Positions 54,618-63,946 of a stretch of DNA of 64,000 nt are shown here, one piece after another. This DNA comes from Pseudomonadota bacterium (GTDB lineage Bacteria > Desulfobacterota > Desulfovibrionia > Desulfovibrionales > Desulfovibrionaceae): the NCBI GenBank assembly GCA_018816865.1, contig JAHIUW010000031.1, positions 1-64,000 of the forward strand, written 5' to 3'. The position numbers and the translations under genes were made by a program. The notes under the pieces were generated by a model. It was not told the DNA's origin, ran no database searches, and saw nothing but the letters and a program-made list of their open reading frames with translations. How positions within the stretch are numbered: the first letter of the stretch is position 1; every line of letters starts with the position of its first letter.

Positions 54618-55507
54618 GCCACTTTTCTCCAATGGCTGAGGGAACAGTTGGCGAGTTGTTCCACGAAGCTGATGTCGTCCTGGAAGATTGGAATTAGCCG
54701 ATCCTTCTGCGCGGGAGCCAGCGGAGGGTAGTCGAAGTCTTTTATATTGGTTTGACGGAGCAAGTGAACGGCAGCCCGCAAAGGTGGTTTGATGCCGTCG
54801 TGCAGTGTAACCCTGAGGACGTTACAGGCTGGCGATTTCAGCAGCCGCTGCAGGGTGGGCCACCGAGGCAGGGCTGCCGTGTTGTGTGACCGTCCCAACT
54901 CGCGTGTCCGGAGCCCCGGTTCCACTCCGATGAAGGTGCAGGCTTCGTCGAAGGTGGTTCCCGGCAGGGTGCGCAACCGTTCGGAAAACAGAATAAGAAT
55001 TTGACTTCGGGGGAAGATGGCCAGAAAGCGTTCCAAATGTTCACGGTAGTGGCTGTTGTATGCATAGCGGCGCATGCGAGGGTGACCCGCGTCGAGCATT
55101 GCGTCGAAGTCGGGTAGGCGCATCCCTGCCTTTCGTTCCTGCCAGTATTGCGAATACATTCGGGCAACGGGGTCGCGCAGTATGAAAACCAGTCTGACAG
55201 AGGGGATATGCCGTCTGATTAATCCCGCGGCATCGGGGGCGTGCATGTAGAGCGTCGAGGCCTCGCCAAATGCCCTATGGGAATTTTCTGCTGTGAACAG
55301 ACTCTCATACCACGCTAGTCCCCTGGAATAGGATCCGCTGGCCGTGGGTGCGCCCGGCCCTCCCCCTTCATTCATTCCTTTAATTTCGGAAAAAAATGCG
55401 GGTTCCTTGATGCGGGCCATGCAGACCTGGGGGTGGGTGTTGAGCTGGCTCCAAAGAGTTGTTGTTCCTGACTTGCCGGCTCCGGCGATGATGAATGTGG
55501 GCAGCAT
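54614..55507 (-). CDS. Sulfotransferase (heparan-sulfotransferase-like)
   Basis: The 297-residue protein has FIIAGAGKSGTTTLWSQLNT at the extreme N-terminus, IKEPAFFSEIKG, LVFILRDPVARMYSQYWQE and FSERLRTLPGTTFDEACTFI. This GxxKSGTTTL/KEPxFF/RDPxxRxYSQY pattern is that of NDST/heparan O-sulfotransferase-like enzymes, which sulfate polysaccharides. Six bases separate it from the upstream flippase gene. Confidence 0.87.
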   Translation of the reverse strand: MLPTFIIAGAGKSGTTTLWSQLNTHPQVCMARIKEPAFFSEIKGMNEGGGPGAPTASGSYSRGLAWYESLFTAENSHRAFGEASTLYMHAPDAAGLIRRHIPSVRLVFILRDPVARMYSQYWQERKAGMRLPDFDAMLDAGHPRMRRYAYNSHYREHLERFLAIFPRSQILILFSERLRTLPGTTFDEACTFIGVEPGLRTRELGRSHNTAALPRWPTLQRLLKSPACNVLRVTLHDGIKPPLRAAVHLLRQTNIKDFDYPPLAPAQKDRLIPIFQDDISFVEQLANCSLSHWRKVA

Positions 55508-55513
55508 CAGGGG

Positions 55514-56821
55514 TCACCTCGAGGTAAAGGGCATGAAATAGGTTCTGATGCCCGTGTGACGTTGGGCTAGATGGCTGAGCAGGATAAATTGCAGGACCAT
55601 CGTTCCGGAGGCGGCGCATGCGATCCACAAAAGTTGGCCGCTCTGTGCCGCGAGAATGAGGGCCGCTATGGCGAACAGGCAGAACAGGATATTGACCCGC
55701 ATGGTCAGCATGTGTTGCCCGGTCATCTGCAAGACGACCCCGGCTGCTGAGAGGTAGTTGCGCACGGCAAGCCCTGTCACGAGGATAAACAGGATGGGAC
55801 CCTGGCCCGCAAAGGCCGGGCCGAAGACCTTGGAGAGCAGGGTATTTCCATAGATCACGAAGAAGGCCACGAGGATCAGCCCCACGGCAGTGGAAAGCAG
55901 AGACGCCTTGCGGCAGAGCGCGCCCAGTTCTTTGATCTGATTCTTGGCATAGAGCCCTGCGACCATGGGTTGCAGCATCTTGGTGACCGGAGTCAGGGCC
56001 GAGACAAGGGTGGTCACGCGTTTAACGGGCCCGAACAACCCTGCCATTTCCGGTCCCATGAGCCAGCCAATGACAAGCATGTCCGAGGCTCCCCGCAAGA
56101 CAGCCGTGGCCGAGGCCACACCCAGTGGGATGGAGACCCCGATCATGTGCGAAAGGCTTGGCCCGTGTTCCGGTTCATTTTTGCGGTATGGAGCCAGTGC
56201 AGACCCGCACCAAAATCTTGCAAGGACGAGCCCTGCGATGGAACAGAGCAGCCATGCGGTCAGCACGCCTTCGAGGAGCAGTCGCTCTGGCTTCATGAGA
56301 TAGAGGATGCCAAGGACGAGGAACAGGAAACACTGCCGGACCACGCCGTCGCTCATCGAGGATTTGCCCATTTTGTCCATGGCCCGGAGCATGGAGGACT
56401 GAATTCGTTCAACGGTCATGACGGCGATCATTCCGAGCAGGAAATATCGGATAATCGGCGGAGCGCCTTTGAACCAGAGTGTTTCCAATAGCTGCCAGCC
56501 AACCCAGATGATGCCCAACACCCCTGCCGTGGCGGCAAAGACGATGCCGTTTAGTCTTGAAACAACCACGGTGACACTGCCAGGAGTGTTGGCCACGGCT
56601 TCACTGATGAATTTCTGGTTTCCCTGTTCGACTCCCATGCCGGAGAAAATGGACGCGATGGTCGCCACTTGGAGCAACAGAAAATAGAAACCCATTTCGG
56701 CAATGCTTAGTGACCTTGCGAGGATCGCCACAATACCGAACGTCGAGGTCGCGCGGGCAAGGAAAGCGGCTGAAAGCCAGGCTGTTCCGCTTGTGAGCTG
56801 GCGTAGTAGAGATCGCTCCAT
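55514..56821 (-). CDS. Polysaccharide flippase (MVF superfamily)
   Basis: The 435-residue protein has 12 or more hydrophobic helices and the exporter pattern LTSGTAWLSAAFLARATSTF, ARSLSIAEMGFYFLLLQVAT and PTKR-like VKRVTTLVSALTPVTKML. It is the first gene of a five-gene minus-strand operon (flippase, two sulfotransferases, GT4, ligase/polymerase). ATG 56821 is chosen; the frame extends upstream to 56920 without typical sequence. Confidence 0.83.
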   Translation of the reverse strand: MERSLLRQLTSGTAWLSAAFLARATSTFGIVAILARSLSIAEMGFYFLLLQVATIASIFSGMGVEQGNQKFISEAVANTPGSVTVVVSRLNGIVFAATAGVLGIIWVGWQLLETLWFKGAPPIIRYFLLGMIAVMTVERIQSSMLRAMDKMGKSSMSDGVVRQCFLFLVLGILYLMKPERLLLEGVLTAWLLCSIAGLVLARFWCGSALAPYRKNEPEHGPSLSHMIGVSIPLGVASATAVLRGASDMLVIGWLMGPEMAGLFGPVKRVTTLVSALTPVTKMLQPMVAGLYAKNQIKELGALCRKASLLSTAVGLILVAFFVIYGNTLLSKVFGPAFAGQGPILFILVTGLAVRNYLSAAGVVLQMTGQHMLTMRVNILFCLFAIAALILAAQSGQLLWIACAASGTMVLQFILLSHLAQRHTGIRTYFMPFTSR

Positions 56822-57206
56822 CGTTTGTTTCGTTCGGGTGACTGCCTTTGGTGTTGTCTTGAATAGGGTTGCATGGCTAGCGTAGACGTCGAGAAGGAAG
56901 GGTTTCAGACGCCCGCGCATTTAATACATTTTTCAAGTTCGGTCGGCAACCACTGTCTCAAACGTTCGGCTCAGCGGCTCTGGCTCGGAGTTTTGTGTTT
57001 TTGGAAGACGGACTCGGATTGCTTGGATTTAATTGGGGGTGCCCCGGTCAGGAGGAAGGAATGTCCACGGAGCCTATTTTTGTGTAACCATTCTTGTATC
57101 ATGGATGCAGGTCGACTGTTTCGATGTGGATATTCCTTGATGCAGCGCTGGATGTGTCAATTCAACGTGTTGCGCTTATCATCTTGGCTCACGCGCGTTG
57201 TCCTGG
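56822..57206. other. Intergenic stretch between divergent genes
   Basis: About 385 bases without a recognisable gene or repeat. It should contain the promoter of the minus-strand flippase operon; no clear element seen. Confidence 0.4.
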
Positions 57207-57236
57207 TTGACTGATTCACTCCTAATAAACTATTCA
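57207..57236 (+). promoter_or_regulatory. Possible promoter of the GGDEF-EAL gene
   Basis: TTGACT and TATTCA with 18-base spacing, about 75 bases above the start codon. Pattern match only. Confidence 0.3.
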
Positions 57237-57311
57237 AGTTTAGGAAGCTTAAGAATTTCCGGATATTGATCTTGAAATCGCAACAGGCCGGTCTTGCAGG
57301 TTGGAGCGCTG

Positions 57312-59714
57312 ATGTCCTTGGGGCCCAAGTTCAAATCCTTCTTTCACTCGGGTCGGTCCATCTCCAAGGACATGACCCTCTCCCTGGTGCTCTTTGCCCT
57401 GGTGGTGACCACCCTGGTTTCGGTGTTCGCCTACCAGACGCGCTCCAGGGAGATGCTCGGCGAGTTGCACGCCAAGGCGGACGAGTCCATTTCCGACGCC
57501 GCCTCCGTATTGACCGTCCCCATGTGGAATCTGGATGACCAGAGCGTGCGCATGGTGGGTTCCGCCTTCGCCAAGAACGAACTGGTCCAGGAGCTTTCCA
57601 TCTCCGACGCCAAGGGCCGCGTCCTGTTTTCCCTGACCAAGAAGCGGACCGCTGCCGGGATGATCATGCTCCGGCAGGATGTCGTCTACAACGACCAGGC
57701 CATCGGCGCCGTCCAGGTCGCCTATTCCCTGGAATCCTATGAGCGCAACAAGCATGACCTGTTGGTCATGTCCATCATCAGCGGGCTCGGAGCCATCCTG
57801 GTCATCGCCCTGGCCACGGGAGTGCTGCTGCGCATCTATCTGCGCAAGCCCCTGGAGGCCTTGCAGCTGGGTGCCAGGCGGGTCGCCAGGGGCGACTACA
57901 CCTGCCGTTTCGAGGGTGTGAATCAGAAGGAACTGCTGGAGATCGTAGGGCACTTTGGCGAGATGAGCTGTGAGGTCGAGTCCCGCGAGCGCGAGTTGCA
58001 GCGCGTGAACATCGACCTGCGCCGCGCCGAGCGCAAATACCACGCCATCTTCGAGAACGCCATCGAAGGCATCTTCCAGACCACCCAGGATGGCATTTTC
58101 ATCAGCGCCAACCCCTCCATGGCCGCCATGTTGGGCTACGACTCCCCCGAGGATCTGCGCCTGTCTGTCACGGACATGGAACAGCAGCTCTATTTCGACC
58201 CCAAGGATCGCGAACGCTATCTGGCAAAGCTCTTCGAAGACGGGCGTGTTCAGGATTATGAAATCCGCCTGAAGCGCAAGGACGGGTCCATGCTCTGGGT
58301 GTTGCTGCATGCCCAGGTCATCCGCAATTCCGACGGCAGTGTGCGCATGCTGGAAGGCTCGCTCGTGGATATCACGGACCGGCGGCGCATGGAGGACGAA
58401 CTGCGCCACCGCGCCCTGCATGACCCCCTGACCGGGCTGGCCAACCGCGCCTTGTGCCAGGATCGCATCAAGGGCGCCGTGGAGCGCGGGCGCCGTCGCG
58501 ATGGGTATATGTTTTCTGTCCTGTTCGTGGACCTGGACCGCTTCAAGGTCATCAACGACAGCCTGGGCCATCGCTTTGGAGACACGCTGTTGGTGGAGGT
58601 CGGGCGCCGGCTGTCGACCTGCGTGCGCGAGCTGGACACGGTTTCCCGCTACGGCGGCGACGAGTTCATCATCTTGCTGGAGGAATTGACCAGCCAGCGC
58701 ATGGCCATCCAGGCGGTGAAGCGCATCCGCGAACAACTGCGCACGCCCTTCACCCTGGGCGACCACGAGGTGCGCGTCACGGCCAGCATCGGCATCGTCG
58801 TCGGTGGGGGCGGGGGGCGCGCCACCCCTGAAAAACTCATCCAGCATGCCAACATCGCCATGCATGGGGCCAAGGCCGCGGGGAAGAACCGCTTCAAGGT
58901 GTTCACCCCGAGGATGATGGATTTGGCCGAACTGGTGTTGACCCTGGAAAACGAGATGCAGCCGGCCATCGCCCGGGGCGAGTTTTTTGTCGAGTATCAC
59001 CCCATCATCCACTACAACGGCTCGGCCAGTCTCTTCGGGTTCGAGGCCCTGGTGCGCTGGAATCATCCCACCCGGGGGCTGCTGATGCCGGCCGAGTTCA
59101 TCCCCGTGGCCGAGGAATCCGGGCGTATCCAGGACCTGGGGATGTGGGTTTTGGGCGAGGCCTGCAGGACCATCGCAGGCTGGCGCAGGGATATTCCCGG
59201 CACGGAACATCTGCTGGTCTCGGTCAACGTTTCGGGCCGGCAGTTTTCACAGGTGGATCTGGTGGAGCGAGTGGATCAGGTGCTGCGCGAGAGCGGTTTG
59301 CCGCATAACCGGCTCAAGCTGGAGATCACGGAAACGGCCATCATGCAGAATGCGGAGATGGCCATCGACAAGCTGGCCGCCCTGCGCGAGCGGGGGGTGC
59401 GCATCAGCGTGGATGATTTTGGGACCGGGTACTCGTCCATGAGCTATCTGCAACGCCTACCTTTGGACAGCCTGAAGATCGACCTGTCCTTTGTGCGGGC
59501 CATGGAGGAGTCCCAGGGCAACGTGGAGATCGTGCGGACCATCATCAATCTGGCTCATACCTTGGGTCTGGAGGTCATCGCCGAGGGCGTGGAGCGGCTC
59601 TCGCACCAGGACGCCCTGTGTGGCATGTCCTGCGAACTGCTCCAGGGCTTCTACTATTCCCGCCCCCTGAGTCGTGAGCATGCTACGGCGTTCATCACGG
59701 ATTTCGAAGGATAG
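57312..59714 (+). CDS. Membrane GGDEF-EAL protein with HAMP and PAS domains
   Basis: The 800-residue c-di-GMP enzyme has TM1 (~21-43), a periplasmic sensory region (~44-145), TM2 (~148-172), HAMP (~172-225), PAS (~235-355), GGDEF (~370-535) and EAL (~545-795). Both catalytic motifs are intact: RYGGDEFIIL for cyclase, and FGFEALVRW, ITETAIMQN, DDFGTGYSS and EGVERL for phosphodiesterase. Which activity dominates cannot be told from sequence. GGAG lies six bases above ATG 57312. It may control adhesion or exopolysaccharide, and neighbours the glycan locus. Confidence 0.93.
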   Translation: MSLGPKFKSFFHSGRSISKDMTLSLVLFALVVTTLVSVFAYQTRSREMLGELHAKADESISDAASVLTVPMWNLDDQSVRMVGSAFAKNELVQELSISDAKGRVLFSLTKKRTAAGMIMLRQDVVYNDQAIGAVQVAYSLESYERNKHDLLVMSIISGLGAILVIALATGVLLRIYLRKPLEALQLGARRVARGDYTCRFEGVNQKELLEIVGHFGEMSCEVESRERELQRVNIDLRRAERKYHAIFENAIEGIFQTTQDGIFISANPSMAAMLGYDSPEDLRLSVTDMEQQLYFDPKDRERYLAKLFEDGRVQDYEIRLKRKDGSMLWVLLHAQVIRNSDGSVRMLEGSLVDITDRRRMEDELRHRALHDPLTGLANRALCQDRIKGAVERGRRRDGYMFSVLFVDLDRFKVINDSLGHRFGDTLLVEVGRRLSTCVRELDTVSRYGGDEFIILLEELTSQRMAIQAVKRIREQLRTPFTLGDHEVRVTASIGIVVGGGGGRATPEKLIQHANIAMHGAKAAGKNRFKVFTPRMMDLAELVLTLENEMQPAIARGEFFVEYHPIIHYNGSASLFGFEALVRWNHPTRGLLMPAEFIPVAEESGRIQDLGMWVLGEACRTIAGWRRDIPGTEHLLVSVNVSGRQFSQVDLVERVDQVLRESGLPHNRLKLEITETAIMQNAEMAIDKLAALRERGVRISVDDFGTGYSSMSYLQRLPLDSLKIDLSFVRAMEESQGNVEIVRTIINLAHTLGLEVIAEGVERLSHQDALCGMSCELLQGFYYSRPLSREHATAFITDFEG

Positions 59715-59726
59715 GCCGCGGGGCGG

Positions 59727-60518
59727 TCAGCGGGCGTAGTCGTCCAGCAGGTCCACGAAGGCGTTGGTCTGTTTGACCCTGTCCAGGGCCTTCTGGAAGC
59801 GCAGGATGAGCGTGTCGGCGGTGTCTTTGTGGAAGGCGAAGTAGATGGGCACGTCCTGAAGGACGAAGACCGTCTCGTAGTCTTCGGGTTTTTTGCCTTC
59901 GTGCAGCAGGAACAGGCGGGTGCTGTTTTCTTCGTACGAGAACAGGTCCAGGCGACCCATTTCCAGTTTCTTCAGGTTCTGGTCCATGGTGGCGACGGGT
60001 TCGATGGTGCAGATGTCGCGCCATGGCTCCAGGAGCTGATCACCCACGTCGTCGCGCAGGGTGCCGATGACCAGCCCCTTCAGGTCCGTCCCCGTGCTGA
60101 TCTTGAGGCCTTTGGCCTTGGGCGCTGTGAGCACGAAGCGCACATGGGCGATGGGCCCGGCCCATTTGAACATCTGCTCCCGTTCCGGGGTGCGGGCCAT
60201 GCTGAAGAGCACGGTCCTGGGCAGGGTCTGGGCCATGTGGTAGGCCCGCGCCCAAGGGTAGGCCTTCAGTTCGTACTCGGGCTCTCCCAGTTCTTTCCAG
60301 GTCAGGCGTAGCAGAGTCGGGGAGATGCCGTTGACGCGACCGTTCTCGCTGAAGTTGTAGGGGTAGTATTCCTCGGTCATCCAGTACAGGTCGCCAAAGG
60401 ATGTCTCCTGTGCCATGGCGTTGGTCGCCAGCAGCAGTGGTGCAGACAGCGCAAAAACTGCCAGGAACAGCTTTATGGAACGGCGCAGGGCGTTTGGGAG
60501 ACGGGAAAAATTCTTCAT
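59727..60518 (-). CDS. Periplasmic solute-binding-like protein
   Basis: The 263-residue protein has a signal peptide (LFLAVFALSAPLLLATNAMA, cleavage after AMA) and an SBP_bac_3-like body: YYPYNFSENGRVNGISPTLL, LPRTVLFSMARTPEREQMFK, KGLVIGTLRDDVGDQLLEPW and RLDLFSYEENSTRLFL. Such stand-alone proteins are often orphan sensors rather than transporter parts. It converges with the GGDEF-EAL gene (12-base gap) and is divergent from the amino acid ABC operon. Confidence 0.82.
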   Translation of the reverse strand: MKNFSRLPNALRRSIKLFLAVFALSAPLLLATNAMAQETSFGDLYWMTEEYYPYNFSENGRVNGISPTLLRLTWKELGEPEYELKAYPWARAYHMAQTLPRTVLFSMARTPEREQMFKWAGPIAHVRFVLTAPKAKGLKISTGTDLKGLVIGTLRDDVGDQLLEPWRDICTIEPVATMDQNLKKLEMGRLDLFSYEENSTRLFLLHEGKKPEDYETVFVLQDVPIYFAFHKDTADTLILRFQKALDRVKQTNAFVDLLDDYAR

Positions 60519-60723
60519 TGGAATGGGCCTAACATTTTTGCCCAACCAAGGGAATAGCCCCTTGCAAGGCGCTTCGCTAGAAATACGCTGGGCTTAGACC
60601 TTGCCCACGCCCTGACCCTCTGTTATTCGGAAGACTTCCGGCAGAGAACGTACTTTTCGGCGTCAAAGGCGGGGGGCCGGCCCCGAGGTGATGGACGCCC
60701 GATTCATAAAGGAGAGGATGGAC

Positions 60724-61473
60724 ATGGCTAAGAAATTTGCGGCCCTGGTGGCCAGTGTGCTGGTTGGCCTGATGCTGGTCTCCGGCGCGATTGCCTCCGA
60801 AAAGGCGTATGTCAATGGTATCGACTTCGGCTTCCCGCCGTTCGGCTTCGTGGACAAGGACGGCAAGCCCTCCGGGTTCGACGTCGAGGCCGTGAACTGG
60901 ATCGCCAAGGAGATGGGCTTTACGGTCACGCACCAGCCCACCGACTGGGACGGCATCATTCCCGCCCTGAACGCCAGCAAGATCGACTTCATTGCCTCGG
61001 GCATGAGCGCCACGGCCGAACGCGCCGAGATCGTCAATTTCACCCTGCCCTACTACTCCGTGACCCAGGTCCTGGTGTCCCGCGGTGACGAGAAGATGGA
61101 CCTTCCCGGCTTCCTGAAGTCCGGGCGCAAGATCGGCGTGCAGCGCGGCACCAACACCTTCAAGCTGCTGACCGAGTTGAAGGCCGCTGGCGCAAAGATC
61201 GAGATCGTGCAGTACGACTCCACCGATCTGGCCATGCAGGACTTGCCCATCGGACGCATCGACGCTTCGGGCATGGACAGCTCCATCGCCCATGAGGTCA
61301 TGAAGGGCAATGCCTTCAAGCTGGTCGGCACCTTTGATGCCGCTCCCGAGAATTACGCCTACGCCGTGCGCAAGGCCGACAAGGAGCTGCTGGAGACCCT
61401 GAACGCGGGCCTGAAGAAGCTGATGGCCGATCCGTATTGGGAAGAACTCAAGGCCAAGTGGGAAATCTACTAG
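60724..61473 (+). CDS. Polar amino-acid ABC transporter, periplasmic binding protein
   Basis: The 249-residue SBP_bac_3 protein has a signal peptide (KKFAALVASVLVGLMLVSGA, cleavage after AIA) and YVNGIDFGFPPFGFVDKDGK, GFDVEAVNWIAKEMGF, DFIASGMSATAERAEIVNFT and GVQRGTNTFKLL. The pattern fits glutamine/arginine-type binders. ATG 60724 is best spaced from AAGGAGAGG; ATG 60718 is too close. A terminator follows, so it may be expressed in excess over the membrane genes. Confidence 0.92.
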   Translation: MAKKFAALVASVLVGLMLVSGAIASEKAYVNGIDFGFPPFGFVDKDGKPSGFDVEAVNWIAKEMGFTVTHQPTDWDGIIPALNASKIDFIASGMSATAERAEIVNFTLPYYSVTQVLVSRGDEKMDLPGFLKSGRKIGVQRGTNTFKLLTELKAAGAKIEIVQYDSTDLAMQDLPIGRIDASGMDSSIAHEVMKGNAFKLVGTFDAAPENYAYAVRKADKELLETLNAGLKKLMADPYWEELKAKWEIY

Positions 61474-61499
61474 CCCGGGGACTTTGATTAGGCTTTGAC

Positions 61500-61545
61500 C
61501 GTCCGGTCGGGTTCGGGTACCCCGAAACCGACCGGACGATTTTTA
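61500..61545 (+). terminator. Intrinsic terminator within the ABC operon
   Basis: CGTCCGGTCGG pairs with CCGACCGGACG, extended by GTTCGGG/CCCGAAA, followed by ATTTTTA. It lies between the binding-protein and permease genes and probably causes partial termination. Confidence 0.85.
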
Positions 61546-61574
61546 TTTGGAACCACCTGCACCAAGGCTGACCC

Positions 61575-62258
61575 ATGCATTTTGATAAAGCTCTGAGCGC
61601 CACCATCGAGGCTCTGCCCTACATGTTGGGGGGCGTGGGCTGGACCGCCGTGATTCTGCTCGGCGCTCTGCTCGTGGGCTTTGCCCTGGGAGTGCCCCTG
61701 GCCTGCGCCCAGGTCTATGGCCGCCCGCTGTTGCGCCGCGTCGTGGGCCTGTACGTCTGGCTGTTTCGGGGGGTGCCCATCCTGGTGCAGCTGTTCCTGT
61801 TCTATTTCGGCCTGCTGCCTCTTGTGGGTATCGACAGCGCCCTGGCCGCGGGCGTCATTGTCCTGGGCTTGACCAGCGCCTCGTACCAGTCGCAGATCGT
61901 GCGCGGTTCCATCCGGTCCCTGGCCGAAGGGCAGCTGAAGGCCGCCCGGGCCCTGGGCATGAGCGATTTCACGGCCATCAGGACCATCATCCTGCCCCAG
62001 GCCCTGCGGCTCTCCATCCCTGGCTGGTCCAACGAATTTTCCATCCTGCTCAAGGACTCGGCCTTGCTGATGGTCATCAGCGTACCCGAGATCATGGCCC
62101 GCACCCGCTCGGTGGCGGGCCGGACCCACGAGCCGGTGGCCATGGCCCTGTTTGCGGCCATCCTGTATTTCATCCTGACCTACATAGGGATCCAGCTGTT
62201 GCGTTGGATCGAACGCAAGGTCCGTATCAAGGGCTATTCCCAAGAGGGGGCCATGTAA
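61575..62258 (+). CDS. Polar amino-acid ABC transporter permease (HisM family)
   Basis: The 227-residue permease has five predicted membrane helices and the EAA loop SLAEGQLKAARALGMSDFTA. LFRGVPILVQLFLFYFGLLP is the typical amino-acid permease signature. It pairs with the second permease downstream to form the channel. Confidence 0.93.
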   Translation: MHFDKALSATIEALPYMLGGVGWTAVILLGALLVGFALGVPLACAQVYGRPLLRRVVGLYVWLFRGVPILVQLFLFYFGLLPLVGIDSALAAGVIVLGLTSASYQSQIVRGSIRSLAEGQLKAARALGMSDFTAIRTIILPQALRLSIPGWSNEFSILLKDSALLMVISVPEIMARTRSVAGRTHEPVAMALFAAILYFILTYIGIQLLRWIERKVRIKGYSQEGAM

Positions 62259-62259
62259 T

Positions 62260-63021
62260 ATGTCCGCAAATGACGTCATCCTGCGCATCGACAGGCTCAA
62301 CAAGAGCTTCGGCACCAACCACGTGCTCAAGGACGCCACCCTGGAACTCAGGCGCGGCGAACTGAAGGTGCTGATCGGGCCTTCGGGCGGGGGCAAGAGC
62401 ACCTTGCTGCAGTGCATGAATTTCCTGCTGCCCCCGGACTCGGGGCGCATCTGGCTGGACGGCAACGAGATCAAGTTCAAGAACAAGCGCGAGTTGTATG
62501 CCTACCGCCAGGCCGTAGGCATGATCTTTCAGGACTTCAACCTGTTCGATCACCTTTCGGCCATGGAGAACGTGCGCATCGCCCTGACCAAGGTCAAGGG
62601 CATCCCCAAGAAGGCCGCCACCGAGCGGGCCATGGCCGAGCTGGAACGCGTGGGCATGGCGGGCAAGGCCGCCCTGTATCCGGCCCAGCTTTCGGGCGGC
62701 CAGAAACAGCGCGTCTCCGTGGCCCGGGCCCTGGCCATGGACCCTAAGGTCCTGCTCCTGGACGAGCCCACCAGCGCCCTGGACCCCGAACTCATCGGCG
62801 AGGTCCTGACGGTGATCAAGGACCTGGCCAAGTCCGGGATGACCATGGTCATGGCCACGCACCAGATCACCTTTTCCGCGCAGTTGGCCAGCGAGTTCAT
62901 CTTCATGGAGCAGGGTTGCATCATCGAGCACGATACCCCCGCCGTGCTCCTGGCCGAGTCCGCCAACTCCCGGACCAAGGATTTCTGCGCCAAGATTAAC
63001 GAACTCGGGGAGTCGGCGTAG
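62260..63021 (+). CDS. Polar amino-acid ABC transporter ATPase (GlnQ-like)
   Basis: The 253-residue ATPase has Walker A LIGPSGGGKSTLLQ, Q-loop GMIFQDFNLFDHL, signature LSGGQKQRVSVARAL and Walker B LLLDEPTSALDPE, with the H-loop ATHQITF. All are intact. Start at ATG 62260, one base after the permease stop. Confidence 0.95.
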   Translation: MSANDVILRIDRLNKSFGTNHVLKDATLELRRGELKVLIGPSGGGKSTLLQCMNFLLPPDSGRIWLDGNEIKFKNKRELYAYRQAVGMIFQDFNLFDHLSAMENVRIALTKVKGIPKKAATERAMAELERVGMAGKAALYPAQLSGGQKQRVSVARALAMDPKVLLLDEPTSALDPELIGEVLTVIKDLAKSGMTMVMATHQITFSAQLASEFIFMEQGCIIEHDTPAVLLAESANSRTKDFCAKINELGESA

Positions 63022-63717
63022 ATGGAAGAGTACTGGCTGTTCGCATCCGAGCGCGTGATCCCGGGGCTGAACGTGGCCCTGTTGATCAGCGCCAAGCTCA
63101 TCGTGCCCTCGGCCCTGTACGGCATGCTGCTGGGCGTGATCACGGGGGTGCTGCGGGTCTACGGCTTTGCCTGGGTCCGGCGCGTGGCCGATATCTATGT
63201 GGCTCTGTTCCGGGGCACCCCGCTGGTGGTCCAGCTCTACTTCTGGTACTTCGCCCTGCCCTACATCAGCATCGCTGGGCACAGCATCGTGCTCAACGCC
63301 ATGCAGGCCTCCATCCTGGGGTTCGCCCTATGCAGCGCGGCCTACCAGTCCGAATACGTCCGGGGCGGGCTGCTCTCCATCCGTGCCGGGCAATTCAAGG
63401 CCGCCAAGGCGCTCGGCATGTCCCCCCTGCAGACCGTGTTGCACGTGGTCCTGCCCCAGGCCATCCGCCGCTCCATGCCCGGCATCGGCAACGAGATCAT
63501 CTATCTGATCAAGTATTCGTCCCTGGCCTCCATCATCACCGTGGAGGAACTGATGGGCGCGGCCCGGAGTATCGCCAAGGCCACCTGGCGGCCCGTGGAG
63601 GCTTACGGCACCGTGGCCATCTATTATCTGGTGCTGGTGACCCTGGCCATGTGGCTGTTGCGCTGGGCTGAGGACTATTTCTCCATCCCCGGTTTTGAGA
63701 GGTCGAAGGAAGACTAG
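63022..63717 (+). CDS. Polar amino-acid ABC transporter permease
   Basis: The 231-residue permease shows ALFRGTPLVVQLYFWYFALP and the EAA loop SIRAGQFKAAKALGMSPLQT. It is the paired half of the channel and the last gene of the operon. No intrinsic terminator directly follows; the hairpin repeats begin 91 bases downstream. Confidence 0.93.
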   Translation: MEEYWLFASERVIPGLNVALLISAKLIVPSALYGMLLGVITGVLRVYGFAWVRRVADIYVALFRGTPLVVQLYFWYFALPYISIAGHSIVLNAMQASILGFALCSAAYQSEYVRGGLLSIRAGQFKAAKALGMSPLQTVLHVVLPQAIRRSMPGIGNEIIYLIKYSSLASIITVEELMGAARSIAKATWRPVEAYGTVAIYYLVLVTLAMWLLRWAEDYFSIPGFERSKED

Positions 63718-63807
63718 TCGGCCGCTGAAATTCCCGCGCTCGCGGCGTTCAGTGAATTGTTGGCGAGTCTTTGAGCCTACAAGACCTGACACCTTAGGTG
63801 CACCGCA

Positions 63808-63858
63808 AAAAATCCAATCTCTCGCCTATGTCCAGATAGGCGTCGAGCTTGGATTTTT
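63808..63858. repeat. Composite hairpin repeat, copy 1
   Basis: Outer arms AAAAATCCAA (63808-63817) and TTGGATTTTT (63849-63858) are perfectly complementary. Inside, CGCCTAT/ATAGGCG pair around the loop GTCCAG. The inner 27 or so bases recur exactly at 63959-63986. The outer arm sequence does not recur. The 3' T-run could also let it terminate the ABC operon. Confidence 0.85.
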
Positions 63859-63946
63859 CTGGTTCCTCGCGAGCACGTTTTTTGAGCGGCCTTTTGCAGT
63901 TGAGTTCGCGAAGTCGTTGAAAAATCCGCGTTCGCGGTGCTGCTGC

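Noticed and set aside
57249-59210. Minus-strand open frame of 653 codons opposite the GGDEF-EAL gene
   Set aside because: His/Gln/Gly-rich antisense translation with no family pattern; the plus strand carries complete catalytic motifs.
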